Assembly: GCA_934045075.1 (NCBI GenBank)
Contig: OW203722.1
Location: 3,193,001-3,257,000 of the forward strand
Direction: 5' to 3'
Length of the DNA: 64,000 bases
Origin: Yponomeuta sedellus
Lineage: Eukaryota > Arthropoda > Insecta > Lepidoptera > Yponomeutidae
In this document: positions 19,920 through 31,535 of the stretch, one piece after another
Numbering within the stretch: the stretch's first letter is position 1
Layout: each line of letters starts with the position of its first letter
Notes under the pieces: model-generated
What the model was told of the DNA's origin: nothing
What the model saw: only the letters and a program-made list of their open reading frames with translations
Databases searched by the model: none
Made by a program: the position numbers and the translations under genes

Positions 19920-20350
19920 TTTCAATGCCATTGAAACAATGAAATTGAAAGCAATTTTCAAATGAAACTGAACCGTGCAGTCGTAATACCGCCTGTCGTC
20001 TGAATGCAACTGAAGCAATGAAATCGAAATAAATTTTCAAACGAAACTGAACCGTTTACTGGTAATATCGCCTGTCGTCTTAATGCGATTGAAGCAATGC
20101 AATTGAAAGCAATTTTCAAACGAAACTGAACCGTTTACTGGTAATATCACCTGTCGTCTCAATGCGATTGAAGCAATGAAATTGAAAGCAATTTTCAAAT
20201 TGTAATATCGCCTCAATGCGATTGAAGCAATAAAACTGAAAGCAATTTTCAAATGAAACTGAACCATTTAATGGTAATATCGCCTGTCGTCTCAATGCAA
20301 TTGAAGCAATGAAATTTAAAGTAATATTGAACCGAAGTTGAACCGTGTAA
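19920..20350. repeat. ~80-bp minisatellite, about five to six units
   Basis: GCAATTTTCAAAYGAAACTG recurs at about 19951, 20031, 20110, 20188 and 20242, and TCGCCTGTCGTCTCAATGC with it. The spacing is 79-80 bp except for one unit shortened by about 25 bp. Diverged edge copies occur on both sides (19720-19920, 20300-20350). Confidence 0.85.
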
Positions 20351-21934
20351 TATCAACTTTAATGGACAATAATATATAGCAATAATAATATGCAGATAAA
20401 ATAATCAAGAGAGTGGAATTTCGTTTAATTACTCTAATATTATATTGACTATTATACTCGTGAACTGCACCGCCATGGATTATATTGACTTTCAACGGAA
20501 TATTCTGATAGAACGTTCATAATGGTTAAGTTGAAATGAATTATTCTTGTTCTGTTGCTCTGAAACGAAACAAATCTTTCGTCCAAGTAAATAAGCGCCG
20601 CTTTTGTATTTCCTTAATTAAATGCCAGAGGTTTTGCGGTATTTGGGAGAGCTTTTTGTGATATCCTCTTCCGTGGTTTTATTGGAAGTCAGTCAAGAGC
20701 ATTTCAACCTTTAAATAAGTAGATAAATATACCATTTATTTACGTTTTCACACACGCATAACGCGTAGGTACGAAACAGAAAGAAAAAGAGACAAGAAAT
20801 AAAAAAACTCAGAAAACAAGTACACACAATTTTGCCATAAATGGTAGGGCAAGTGCCAAAAAAGCACATGAAGGTTGACCTGCTGTGGACTGCACCGTGA
20901 AAAGAACGTTCACCTGTCATAATATTTTAGCTTTAATTAAGTAGGTATATTGGTTGTGATAAGTCAGCTGTGTCACTTTTAACTTTTTAAATTTTAATGC
21001 TAGGAGGTTATTTTATACTAAAGTTTTTCGATAAGTATGTGAAACGTTAATATTGTGATTTCTTTGTCTGGTTAGTATAATTAAGATAAATGAATGTGAC
21101 AACGTGTTTTAGGATCGTGTCTCTAAAGATACCTATATGATTACAGAAGTTCATTTTAAGGTGTTTAAAACTTAACTATTTACAATTTATTAGCTTAATG
21201 CTGCATTCACCCACTAAATTTTTTGTCGGATGAGTCCGACCAGATTTTATTTCGATTCGTAAATCTTAATCATGGTGATTCACAAATCTTAATCACGGTG
21301 ATTTGCGGACCTTAATCTAATAAGAGAATCCGGAACTAAGTAAATACGAGTAATGTGTAGTGTTTATGGACGTTGAATTCAATTTATTTTAATATTTTAA
21401 TGTATTCACCAAATCATATATTCGTTAAATGATGTATAGACAAGACAGTCCGATAAAATACAATGTGACACTTAGTGCTTTTTCATAATAATATATTCAG
21501 TTTTAAGATGTTATTTACCAAAACAAGGTTTCTCTAAAACATCCTCAGAGGCAGTTTAAATAATCTGCAGTTATATATATCCATTTACATCATACTATTT
21601 AATTCGCTTTTCTGACTGTACAGAGACGAAGCGGAATGTACATTCGACCAGCATATCAACCTTACATGCGTGGCCTCCACTCAGTTACTTTACGAGTGAT
21701 TTTGAAAGTGTAAAGGTTGATGTGCTGTCGCTCGTACTTAACTAACTTTTTTGTATAACTTTTTTATATTAGAAAACAAAAAATGTGATATTGTTAAATA
21801 AAATAAGCTAACACTTTTTAAGAATGTTCTTATCTAAATAATTAACAAGCGAAGCGAAATAAAGGTTAATTTGATGAAATTAAAACTTCGTGACTATCTT
21901 TTTATCCTTAACGATCACGAACGTTACGCAACAT
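20351..21934. other. AT-rich intergenic sequence, small repeats only
   Basis: I see only a short block at 21225-21320 related to the GTCCGAC/CGATTCG foldback family (TTTGTCGGATGAGTCCGACC, repeated AATCTTAATCAYGGTGATT) and an inverted ATCAACCTT/AAGGTTGAT pair at 21656-21720. No coding region. Confidence 0.4.
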
Positions 21935-22175
21935 AGGGCGCGTTCAGTGCATGGATGGGTGAGTGGTGCGATTTTTCCGAACGGTGCTTCACAAGGCACG
22001 TTAAGCAGTTGGTGCCGGCTGCCGTCAATAGATGGCAGTCGTTAAGACGAGTCAGAGCATAGACCACGACTAGTCTTGCAAGCCTCTACTCCGGACTTGG
22101 CCCTCGTGGTGGAGTAAGGCCAAACCTTCCTACGATGCTGGAAGAGACCCGTACCCCAGCAGTGGAGACATAAAA
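21935..22175 (+). repeat. 5S-derived SINE, 5'-truncated copy
   Basis: Starts within the 5S-like head (GCGCGTTCAGTGCATGGATG), then has the body (GGCACGTTAAGCAGTTGGTG) and the 3' part with GATGCTGGAAGAGACCCGTA. An internal segment differs from the reference copy. Confidence 0.78.
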
Positions 22176-22233
22176 TGAGTGTTATGAGAGTTAACATCAT
22201 TTATCAGATTATAAATTTGTTACAAGATTAGAA

Positions 22234-22515
22234 GTTGTCACCAAGTCCGGTTTGGAGGAGGATTGTAAAGCAGTGGTGGACCTTACTGTCAGAAGTGATC
22301 AAGCCATCCATAAAGGCCTCAGACATTGCATTAAATGACAGCCGGCGCCAACGGCTTAGCATGCCTCGCGAAGCAGGGAAGCGCTCGGAAAAAATGCCAC
22401 TAGCGGTAGCAACAGGATGGTGACACATCCAGCATCTGACCGCGCCTGTTGTTACTTAACCCAAGTGATTAATTCCAATCACTCGGTTCCACTACGCCAC
22501 GAACGCTTCATAATA
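22234..22515 (-). repeat. 5S-derived SINE, antisense copy
   Basis: Minus-strand copy with the full 5S-like head (GTTAAGTAACAACAGGCGCG near 22455) and body, lacking the last ~80 bases of the 3' end. With the copy at 21935-22175 it forms an inverted pair. A 35-base head fragment is also present at 22575-22612. Confidence 0.82.
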
Positions 22516-22681
22516 CGATCATAATACTAAGCTGATGATTAACATGAAAATTAAAAAATAAGAAACCTAAGGAAAGTTACCAATCACTCGGTTCCACTCG
22601 GCCACGAGCGCAAATCAGAGAAACAAAAGTAAAGAAATAATTTAACAACAGTACTTTTTTTTTCTTATAATAATGTACTTA

Positions 22682-23070
22682 CAATATTATGAGAGCGGTG
22701 GTAGCTGGGTATATAGAACCATAGACTGGCAAGCGAGAGCCCCAGGTTCCCATGTACCAATGACTTTGTTTAATTTCAAAGTTACGTACATTTGCGAATT
22801 AGTAGTCGCGATACCACACGCTAACCGTGAAGGAAAACATCGAGAGGAAACCCGCGGCTTGGCTGGCTCCGCACGTATTGACTAGTCTTTCCTGTGGGCT
22901 AGGCCGACTAAGCTGTCAGGATGGTATAGGTGCTGGGCAAGCTTACACCATCTATAAAACCATGTCCCAGGCACTACAGCGTCGGAGTGGTCCCATCACC
23001 ACACCCTTCAAGTGTGAGTGAGGATATCACTGTACGCTGTATAAATCATCTCATTACGTAGATGCAAAAA
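22682..23070 (+). mobile_element. tRNA-like SINE S2, full-length copy
   Basis: Same family as 35298-35692 (+) and 44598-44993 (-): a tRNA-like head, a body with CGTGAAGGAAAACATCGAGA and TTTCCTGTGGGCTAGGCCGA, and the end CATCTCATTACGTAGATGCA. In this copy the head is damaged: about 15 bases including the B box are deleted (CCCCAGGTTCCCATG). Confidence 0.8.
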
Positions 23071-23157
23071 GACCAATCATCACATTATTGTAAGAGAATA
23101 AAGAGAAACATAAAAAAGAAAATAAGTGGTTCAACGTGAATTAAGTTGATCAAGTAC

Positions 23158-23299
23158 CATACGACGAGTCCAGAATAGAAACTTTATTAAAAACATCACT
23201 CGACTGAATCTATGTATTTATTGTATTAAATCTTTCGTCGAGTTGGCACCTATAACACACGTCATTTAGTTGTACTTAGTATAGGGCTAACGAGATCTG
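23158..23299 (+). repeat. SINE S4 tail, interrupted
   Basis: Contains TATGTATTTATTGTATTAAA, CGTCGAGTTGGCACCTATAA and CATTTAGTTGTACTTAGTAT, matching the S4 copies at 30295-30545, 47380-47605 and 53444-53600. It is broken after AGGGCTAACGAGATCTG and resumes at 24198. Confidence 0.8.
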
Positions 23300-24180
23300 G
23301 GGTGCGATGCCAGATTACCTCCCCGTGTGCCCTTCCACTTCCGTTCCTACTGATTCATCTTGAACCAGTGGGAAGGGTAAGTGGCAAGGGCCGGTGCACC
23401 CTGGGCGCTGGTCAGTAACTTATCTTTATGGGATCTTGCTGGTCAGCGGCGAAAAATCTGGCGGGAGGGGTCGCGTGCGCCCTGTTTCACCCTGTGGAGC
23501 GGGACCCAGGCGACCAACCGAATGAAGGACCGACATTGCGCCGCTGCGCGGAAGCGCGCGCGCCTCGTACCAGTCGGACTAGAGTGGCCGCCGGCCCGCG
23601 GAGGGTCGGGGGACCCTCCGCCTCCATCACGGCGGGCCGGAAGGCGCCCTTGCGTGTTCCGAGGCTGCCTTCTGGCACGGAGGGGGCCCGCGCGGTCGCT
23701 CTCCGCCTTCTCTGCTCAGAGAAGCGCTGGTGAGTGACGCGACGGGCCTCGCGTGTGGGGCTTGGCGTGCGGGGGCCAACAGTGCATTGGCCCCCATGCG
23801 CCCCAACGAGGAGGTGCGCCGCCCTCCTCTATTCCATTGGTCCATGGAGGGGACGGCGCGTTGGGGCGTGTGGTGGCCAAGTTCTATCGCACTTGGCCAC
23901 TATGCGCTCCAACGAAGAGATGCGGCGCTTTCTAGCCCCGTCGTCGAGCACCGATGGGGCAGGGGGCGCCGCCAAAGGAGTGCCCGAAGGGGCGCCCGCA
24001 GACGGGGTCGCGGAAGTGTGCGCAAGCGTCCCCGTGGCCCCGTCCTTTGTGGTGCGGAGGAACACCCCAGGAGTTTTAGTCGGTATACCGCCCTTTTCAG
24101 GGCGGGGAGTCCGACATAACCACTGTGCTCCCCCGAGCCAGTGGTACCCGTAATTGGGGTTTCTCCTGGGTGAAAAAAAA
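23300..24180 (+). mobile_element. GC-rich retroposon with 17-bp TSD and A tail
   Basis: AGGGCTAACGAGATCTG is present at 23283-23299 and again at 24181-24197, directly after an A8-9 run (24173-24181). The 881-bp insert is GC-rich (well over 60 percent in its centre) against an AT-rich setting. Several 60-155 codon frames overlap on both strands; none has a recognisable domain, and I treat them as composition artefacts. It has a duplicated block: a CCCAACGAGGAGGTGCGCCG region near 23800 is echoed near 23910. The target duplication and A tail indicate LINE-mediated insertion, either as a 5'-truncated LINE 3' end or as a non-autonomous retroposon. Confidence 0.8.
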
Positions 24181-24364
24181 AGGGCTAACGAGATCTGTGT
24201 AATATGTCCATGAATATGTAATATATTCAAGGAAAAGGAACGGCCCCAATATTGCAACCTGGAACTGGGTATTCTAAAATAAAAAACACGTATCACAATT
24301 TATATATTATATAAAAATGGCTTATCGAGCGGTGTTTTTATTCGTATGACGAATTCCTAGTCAG

Positions 24365-24606
24365 AGTGCTTAGTGCGAGTTTTTTAACTACTCGATCGCG
24401 TTAACGTAAACTCATATTTCTATGGCATCGAGGAAGCGCCACTTAGCGACAAGTATGGAAATTAAAATTGCTGTGTGCGAGTTGTAATGGTTTACGTTGA
24501 GAAGTGAACACGTTTACCAGCCAAAACACGAATAAACGCGAGTGCGAGTTGCACTGTGACAGCGTAAAGTTATTCGATTGGATCTGTCAAACTCGCACTA
24601 AGCACT
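24365..24606. mobile_element. MITE-1, internally deleted copy
   Basis: Same termini (AGTGCTTAGTGCGAG...CTAAGCACT) as 5046-5370 but 242 bp long, with deletions in the middle. Same orientation as the first copy. Confidence 0.8.
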
Positions 24607-24639
24607 CTGTAAAAGTGACTAAGCAGAGAAGTTTATAAG

Positions 24640-24912
24640 ATTTAGCGTATTGTATTTTTAACACTTTTTAACACTTATTTAGCAGAATTTAGCACAATAA
24701 TTAGGTAAATTACTCAACATACGTGTTATTATTATTTTGTCTCTAATTGATTGACCTGACAGATTGCATAATTATTATGATATTGACATGTAATATTTTC
24801 TTTTTGACATTTGTAAATTTGATTATTATTTCTACATTGGATTGTTATTATGTACGGAGTCTTGACTTGTAATGAATATTACCAATAAATGATGTCTATG
24901 TCTATGTCTTTA
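24640..24912 (+). repeat. LINE 3' end with TGTCTA tail
   Basis: An AT-rich untranslated stretch ends with AATAAATGATGTCTATGTCT, i.e. a signal-like motif and a short hexamer repeat, as in jockey/CR1-type elements. No coding part is left. Confidence 0.45.
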
Positions 24913-24989
24913 CTCGTACAATATATAAATCGTGATCACAATTTATATATAATATATATAGTGATATAGGAGCTATTGTAGCTAGTATA

Positions 24990-25177
24990 CCAGCACCCAG
25001 CGAACTTCGTACCGCCTAACAGTCGATTCTTTATTTATTTTTATTTTCCTCTCCGTAAGAACCATCCTCGCACTTCAAGAAATATTCTAAAATAAGAATT
25101 AGAGAAATCGGTTCAGCTGCTCTCGAGATTTGCGCTTACCAACACATTCAAAGATTCATTTTTATATTATAGATAAA
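24990..25177 (+). repeat. dispersed repeat B, one copy
   Basis: Runs from CAGCGAACTTCGTACCGCC to AACACATTCAAAGATTCATT and TTATATTATAGAT. Other copies: 27107-27280 (+), 61490-61670 (+) and the tandem array 58215-59060 (-). Common in moth and butterfly DNA. Its A/T-rich microsatellite-like end suggests an RTE-type LINE 3' end. Confidence 0.7.
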
Positions 25178-25779
25178 TCGTGATATAGGGGCTCTTGTAG
25201 AAACCGGCACCAAAATGTAGGTCGTATAGGTCCGAGACCTCTTAAATTGTCCATTCTATAACTTCACCATCTATCGAGAGTGTTCAAATTGCGCCACCAC
25301 AAAATATTTGCCTTTCATCCATTGCAAAGAGTTACAACATCGCGAGTTAAACTTACGAGTACTTTTTACATAAGCTCGAGCAGAACATTATCATTATTTT
25401 GCTCGTTTTGCACATTATCGTCGTAATATTATATCGTTTAAGGCGCTAGGCGGTGCTAGCTAGCGCCATCAATGGAAAAATGGGATACATTCGTTTATAA
25501 CGCGTCTTTGGCACAAGTCATCAACATAAATGCTAATAAATATAGTTAGTAGCTTTTTATAAAACTAATGAGAAGAACTTAGGTCTAACAATCCAGGACT
25601 ATAAAGTTCAGTTTTGCCGAAAACGGCTGTTTTAAGCGGAAATCGATTAAAGTTCTAGGTTGTTGATCCTATAGGTTCTAAAAATAGTTGTCACAGTTGT
25701 TGAGATTTATGATGCTCACGGAACTTTAAAACTTTAGGTAGCCAACACAGTGTAAATACTAGAAATAAACATAAACTTT

Positions 25780-26190
25780 TGTTCCCACTATTAAGGCTGG
25801 CAAAGATTAATATATCCTTCATGGGGAATTGTATACGCTTCTATAATAAAATCCCTGAGGATATATTAAGCTTGCCGGAAACGCGGTTCAAAAAATGTGG
25901 TAATTACACTTTGTGCCAAAAGGGCTACTCTACTATAACATAAAGGATTATTTAGAAAATAATGTCTGGAATTAAAGCCAGTACAATGCAAGAGTTCTAT
26001 GTTTTATACTAATTATGTAAACTCTGTTAATTAAGGACTTTGAAAAGACTAAGTTTGAAGCTTTTTTGTTCATTTTTTTCTCCAAAATGATGTAAATTTT
26101 GACACCTAGTTTGAATTGTAACGTTCATTAAGCCGCAGTCTCTGTGCTACTTTGAATAAAACCTTTTCATTTAATTTCGTTTCATTTAAC
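25780..26190 (+). pseudogene. LINE ORF2 C-terminal remnant and 3' UTR
   Basis: One frame reads FYNKIPEDILSLPETRFKK, then, after small breaks, CQKGY and YLENNVWN before a stop: the C-terminal signature of jockey/CR1-like reverse transcriptase ORFs. The 3' UTR (25970-26190) matches the minus-strand copy at 35820-36170 and ends with AATAAAACC and a TTTCATTT-type repeat. Strongly 5'-truncated and frameshifted. Confidence 0.7.
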
Positions 26191-27106
26191 TACTTTAACC
26201 TCCTAATCCCTGGAGGGAACAGTTACTTGAAATCTTCTAAAACTACGTATATTTTGAAGAACTTTTGCTTCTTGTTGTCCGAAAAATGGTGAGAAAAGTA
26301 TTGGACCTGGAACAGTAGTTTCCGGACTTCCTACTAAATCATTGGGTATGAATTAAGAAAGTTATTCGTCATGTCCTAATTCTGGGACGCCAGGGCTTAG
26401 GAGGATACAAAAAAAAAACGTACTATAAAATAAGTTATGACTTTTATACCATTGGTGGCGCTAATTGAAGAAAAAGAAAAACATTTATTTAACGCCAAAT
26501 AGACATACCAAATTTGACAAGAAAAGGAAAATACAGAAAAGAAAGCAGGAATAAAACAAAAGCAGAAGAAAAGAGGAACTACAAATGAATGAAATGAACA
26601 TAAATTCCAACGCTACACAGTATGTCGATGCAGCGGAAAAAAGGCCTCATGCTCAGTATAAGCTGAGGGTTTGCACCCACAACATTTTCATTTCAGATTG
26701 ATTGATTTTCAGCAAGGGCCTGCTGGCGAATCACTGAGCATCAAAACGGAACAAACACGCACTCACACTGTCATATGCAGCCATACTTAAACGGATACAA
26801 GCAGCACCGGTTAGCGCTTTAAGCTCACTTTAGTTTTACGAGCCTAGTCGCGGTTAGAGTTTTTGATTTGAACCGTTATGTAAAACCATGTGTGAGCCTG
26901 TGAACATCGCGTGTCATTAAAAGTTTTGGAGTACAGTCGGCCGATGACCAACCTTTGCAAATTAGTCTGTAACTTAGCTGATTGGAGTGCACGTGCGTAA
27001 GGATTGATGTTAGGTAGACAGCACATCAACCTACACTTTTGAGTTGCAAAGCGTCGATCATAATGCAAAATGTCCCATTTTTTTCATCAAATTTGTATGA
27101 AGCTGA
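26191..27106. other. intergenic sequence, eroded repeats only
   Basis: Contains an A-rich run (26470-26580), a diverged TTTTCAGCAAGGGCCTGCTG segment related to 475-620, and an ACAGCACATCAACCT segment (27018) shared with 21655-21725. Nothing coding. Confidence 0.4.
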
Positions 27107-27280
27107 CTCAGCGAACTTCGTACCGCCTAACAGTCGATTCTTTTTTATTCTCTCCGTAAGAACCATCCTCGTACTTCAAGGAATATTCTAAAAAGAAGAA
27201 TTTGCGAAATCAGTTCGGCTTCTCTCGAGATTTGCGCTTACCAACACATTCAGCGATTCATTTTTATATTATAGATTAAA
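27107..27280 (+). repeat. dispersed repeat B, one copy
   Basis: Full-length copy from CAGCGAACTTCGTACCGCC to CGATTCATTTTTATATTATA. Confidence 0.72.
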
Positions 27281-28329
27281 AAATACACCGTCATTCAGAA
27301 TAAAGTTTTTCTACACTTACATTTCAGAATCAACTTTTGCTTCAATTTAGATGAAAATACGAAATTTTTATTTTATTTATTTTATTTATTTTTTTACAAA
27401 ACCCGTATGAGCGACGTAAGTCTCCCGTAATGCAACAGATTAGAGCGCATAGACGTAAACGATAATGTATTGTCGACTCTACCTAGTGACTATCGTAGTT
27501 GTTTATATAAACACAATTTCTTTAAACACCAAAACGCTAAATTAGCCTGTGGTGGAAATTTTACAAGGCGTAACCACAGAATAAGTAACACGCCTGTAGG
27601 AATGCTTTAGTGGAATCGTGTATGTATGAGTAGTCGGAGTATAATTGTTATTATCAAATTCATTATTGTATCAGTAAAGACTGTATAGTTGGCGGGCTTA
27701 ATACTAAATAGTGTTTTATTCTAAACAAACAACCGGTGCGTAATATAGAGGAATACTTGTTTATAAATAAGGTGGTAACTTTCTCGGGACATGCGCAAAT
27801 CCCAAATCATTTCATTAATTTATTCAAAGAGCAAAAACAGAAGTTACAAAGTTATAAGATACAAAATAATAGAGTCAGTTTACTACACTTTACCAATTAC
27901 TTAGCATTTTCCATAGATAGGTAATCTTAATAACATAGATAAGAGTCTTAAATTGACAAACAATAAAGCAAACTAGAAATACGTTATAAATAAATAGGTA
28001 AGTACGCACTTGTTACGAGTATAATAAGAATTATCATTATTACTCGTATTTTTAAATTTAAACATACACTTAAGCAGCTCACTACTGCAGAGTGCAGGTT
28101 TCTAATTTTTCAGAAAAATATGACATAAAAGTATTAATAGACGATCGAATTTGGTACGGTCCGATCAGCTGATACAGTACGCTCCATATCATATCCGTTC
28201 GTCTGGCAAGTTGTCTGCCGGACATAATTAATACTATTTCTTTTTATTTATACTATTTGCCTAGTGTGGAGTCGCTGTGAACTGGTAAATCCAATTTTTG
28301 CTAACTACCCACCTTTTGTAAACAAACAT
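27281..28329. other. AT-rich intergenic sequence, no clear feature
   Basis: Only stop-rich short frames, the longest 62 codons at 27736-27924, with no motif. I see nothing supportable. Confidence 0.4.
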
Positions 28330-28480
28330 TCATATGTTAGTTATTAGCGTTATTTTTATTAAATCTAGGTCTCTTCTTGTTTGAACCTGTTATAATAGAT
28401 ATATTATAAGCAAAGTTGGATTTTATGTGGCGGTCAAATAAAGATTTTTTCATTTCATTTCATTTCATTTTCTTGTTTGC
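28330..28480 (+). repeat. LINE 3' end with TTTCA tail
   Basis: TGGCGGTCAAATAAAGATTT followed by a TTTCATTTCATTTCATTTC run (28452-28477). A signal plus a pentamer tail is a typical non-LTR retrotransposon end. Confidence 0.5.
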
Positions 28481-28755
28481 GCGATTCGATGGTCCGATGG
28501 CCCGTACCAAGTTGGAGCGTCTGTTAATAATATAGAAACAAATTGAACTAAACAAATCGATACAGCTCATACATTTGCCGGGATCTTTGTGAATATTTGT
28601 TTGCATCACTGCTTTGACTTATTGAACAAATCTGATTTGTTCCACAAATATAATGTGCGATAACTACAATATAGTATTTATAAATGCTATGTTTTAGCAA
28701 AAAGCTCGTCCAGTGATGCCCCGTCGGCCTCCTTTTGCGCTAATAATGTAGTCCT

Positions 28756-28915
28756 TTAAGGAAAACAGTGAGGAAACCTGAGTGTCTAAAGTAACCAGCG
28801 CTCAGCGCTTGAAATTGCCAATCCACGGTGGGCACGCGTAGTAATTAAGCCCATACTCTCGCTTTCTGAGAGATATCCTATGCCCTGCAATAGGATGTAT
28901 ATGGACTACATTTTT
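28756..28915 (+). repeat. SINE S3 copy
   Basis: AGTGAGGAAACCTGAGTG, then GCTTGAAATTGCCAATCCAC, GGTGGGCACGCGTAGTAATT and ATGCCCTGCAATAGG. The tail region duplicates a short ATATGGACTA block. Confidence 0.65.
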
Positions 28916-29265
28916 TTTTATTAAAATATTAATAATAGGTATATGGACTACTCCATATACGTATTATTATTACACGTATTATCATATACTTATGTAGTAT
29001 ATATACGTATTTTTGCAGCTATAGAATTATGGACTGCCCAAATTTATAGGTAAATGGATAAGTGAATGAATCAACTCGCTGAGTGCATCGGTAAGTCCCG
29101 ACTTTAAAACCCAAACGACACGTTTTCCTTGACAATGTACCTTGGGAATAATCAATAAGTCCATTGCAAATATTGGAACGCTCTATTTATTGAAATGAGT
29201 AATATGTGACATTGACCGTCATTCGTTTTCAAGAACAATATTATTATATTCGCAGTAGATGAACT

Positions 29266-29425
29266 TTTAGTAGATCTGTACCATCACGTATAGATCACGG
29301 ATACCACGTAATAAAAATATTTATTTTCATTTATTTTGTTTTATTGTACGTAACTGCCTATGTTACGTTCTGACTTTTAGTAGATCTTTACCATCACGGA
29401 TACCACGTAATAAAAAAAACATTTT
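29266..29425. repeat. diverged direct duplication, ~106-bp spacing
   Basis: CTTTTAGTAGATCTGTACCATCACG...GATACCACGTAATAAAAA at 29266-29318 is repeated, without 11 internal bases, at 29372-29420. Non-coding. Confidence 0.65.
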
Positions 29426-29747
29426 TTTTATTTATTTTATTTACATTAGAACGCATTATTTATACGTATTGCATTGAACAAATAACTTCTATTAGTTTGA
29501 TTTTGCTTTTGTTTTTATTTATATAAATTTATTTTCTAAGCAATAAATTCTAGCTACGATCACTTCTGCAACTGGAAACTGTGTAATGCAGGTGTCAAGC
29601 CTAGCATAGCAACAGAAGCTAATGTAATTTTTATCATTCATAGACTAGTTGTACTTAGTTTCTCTGTTAACTCTGTAAGATTTGTTGAAATAAATATATT
29701 CTTTATAAATATATTCTTAATTGCCTAGAGATGAGTGACATAGTAAC

Positions 29748-30008
29748 GTGCATTTTATGTGCTCTAAATTACTTATTTTCATTGTAAGTTTCTTCACAAC
29801 GATAGTTAGTATTTTCATATGGTATTTTTTTTTGTCAAGGACCACCAAAAAAATATCTACAGACCAAGATGCCAAGTCGATCGGCACTAGTTGGCCTGAA
29901 TTGGAAGCTGCCGCGAACCACCGTCAGAAGTGGAATTCTGTGGTTGAGGCCCTATACTCCACTAGTAAGAACCGAAGAGAGAGATTATTTATTTGGTGTA
30001 CAAAATAG
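29748..30008 (+). pseudogene. possible LINE C-terminal remnant
   Basis: An 86-codon frame. Residues from about 35 on (ISTDQDAKSIGTSWPELEAA, then NHRQKWNSVVEALYS) resemble the C-terminal end of RTE-like LINE proteins, with a Trp-x3-Val-x2-Leu pattern before the stop. The hydrophobic N-terminal part is probably fortuitous read-through of AT-rich DNA. Alternative: a short ORF of no meaning. Confidence 0.4.
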
Positions 30009-30060
30009 ATCACAACCATTACTTGATGTATAGGTAATACTATGCTATAAGTCCTAAGTT

Positions 30061-30105
30061 GTGGTCTAAGTATGCACACACAAGATGTGTGCATACTCAG
30101 ACCAC
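30061..30105. repeat. short-spacer hairpin, 20-bp arms
   Basis: Arms 30061-30080 and 30086-30105 pair with one mismatch over a 5-base spacer. I find no other copy in the window. Confidence 0.85.
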
Positions 30106-30294
30106 GTATGAAAGGAAATCACTTTTATTTCTACGTAAAGAATTTATAATTATTATTATTAATACTTTATTGCACCATTAAATTGTACAATGCGGCGAAC
30201 TTAATGCCATAAGCATTTTCTACCAGTCAACCGCAGGAGGTAGAACGAAAACATTCTGTTTGATGAATATCAATAAATAAATAAATATTTATGG

Positions 30295-30545
30295 ACATAT
30301 TACACAGATCTCGTTAGCCTTATACTAAATACAACTAAATGACTTGTGTTATAGGTGCTAACTCGACGATACAATACAATAAATACATAGATAACATCCA
30401 AGACCCGAGATAAACCAGAAAAGTTCGTTTCCTAGTTTGAACCGGCCGGGGATCGAACCCGAGACCTTCGGTTTTACAGTCAGCGTGCCACACCGCTGCG
30501 CTACCGAGGCCGGCAATGTACAATGTAAAATGTAAGCCACTGCCT
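30295..30545 (-). mobile_element. tRNA-like SINE S4 copy
   Basis: On the minus strand: GGCCTCGGTAGCGCAGCGGT (A-box region), a GTGGCACGCTGACTGTAAAA block and GGGTTCGATCCCCGGCCGG (B-box region), then a body to ACGAGATCTGTGTAATATGT. The head is tRNA-like. A 35-base upstream piece (TAAGCCACTGCCTTCGGGCC) is also found inverted near 52226-52265. Confidence 0.75.
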
Positions 30546-30559
30546 TCGGGCCATAGTGT

Positions 30560-31355
30560 AGTGGAGAAAATGGCAGCGGGAAAATAAACTCCATTCTGAC
30601 CATTTTTTCTTAAGTCACCAAATACATCAGTTGCCTATACGTATGTAATTTTGAGTGACCTAATAAGGTTTTCTATTTTAGAAATAATCATTTTGTATAA
30701 AACCATACGACTCTTTGAATAACTCTTCAACATAAGAACTTCCACATAACACAATCACTTATCCTAGTTGGAACTAGGATGTTAACCAGGACATCACAAA
30801 CCAGACTGTGTAATAATTATTTATTTAACCTGAAACCTTAAAATATTTTGACGCGAAAGTGATTGTTGCTATAGAGTGATTTGGCATTGGCTAGGTATCT
30901 TTTACGTGCTTTTATAAGCTTCATTTTCACGTAACACATAAATTTGAATAAATATACTCAATCTTCAAAATTTTATTCACTATAAAATCAAAATGTTTAA
31001 CTAAGGAACGTCAAAGCTGTAAGTTTCAAAATTGATTGATAATGTGGAAAATAAGATAACATAAAAATTACACATTAATTTTCAAAACATTCACTTTTCA
31101 AAACATGTATTAACGTAAAGTAAAAAAATGTTTAGTTACCTATTTTTTGGGGGCTCGTTTAATGAAGAACTTTCGTGAGTCTTTTGTTAATATTTTTTAA
31201 CAAAGCGCCAAACGCTTTGAAGATATTTTACCAAGAGTGTATTTATTATGTGTATTAAAATATTATTACAAGTTCATTAATTTTTGGTTTTTAAACTAAA
31301 TTGTATGTTAATTTTTAGTAAAGTATTTTCTAAGGTTAACACGAGCAGTAGACAT
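30560..31355. other. AT-rich intergenic sequence, no clear feature
   Basis: Nothing supportable. Short frames only. Confidence 0.4.
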
Positions 31356-31535
31356 AATTAAAACTGTTTTTATACGGATTTATGCTCGTTTATTAAATTT
31401 TTTTTACAATTTTCCAACGTTTCGGCACTTTTTCAGGTGCCGTGGTCCCGGATGACCGAAAAAGTGCCGAAACGTTGGAAAATTGTAAAAAAATGTAATA
31501 AACGAGCATAAATCCGTATAAAAACAGTTTTAATT
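31356..31535. mobile_element. repeat C, complete palindrome
   Basis: Arms 31356-31434 and 31458-31535 pair along their length with small indels (outer motif AATTAAAACTGTTTTTATAC, inner motif AACGTTTCGGCACTTTTTC) around a 23-base spacer containing GCCGTGGTCCCGGATGA. The single-arm copies at 4486 and 18118 show that the element also exists unduplicated. No ORF. Confidence 0.8.

Noticed and set aside
20037..20267. 76-codon minus frame in the minisatellite
   Set aside because: Open only because the 80-bp unit lacks stops locally. The frame shifts between units.
23381..24296. Several 60-155 codon frames in the GC-rich insert
   Set aside because: High GC removes stops in all frames. Overlapping frames on both strands with no domain, no preferred frame and proline/arginine-rich bias indicate composition effects.
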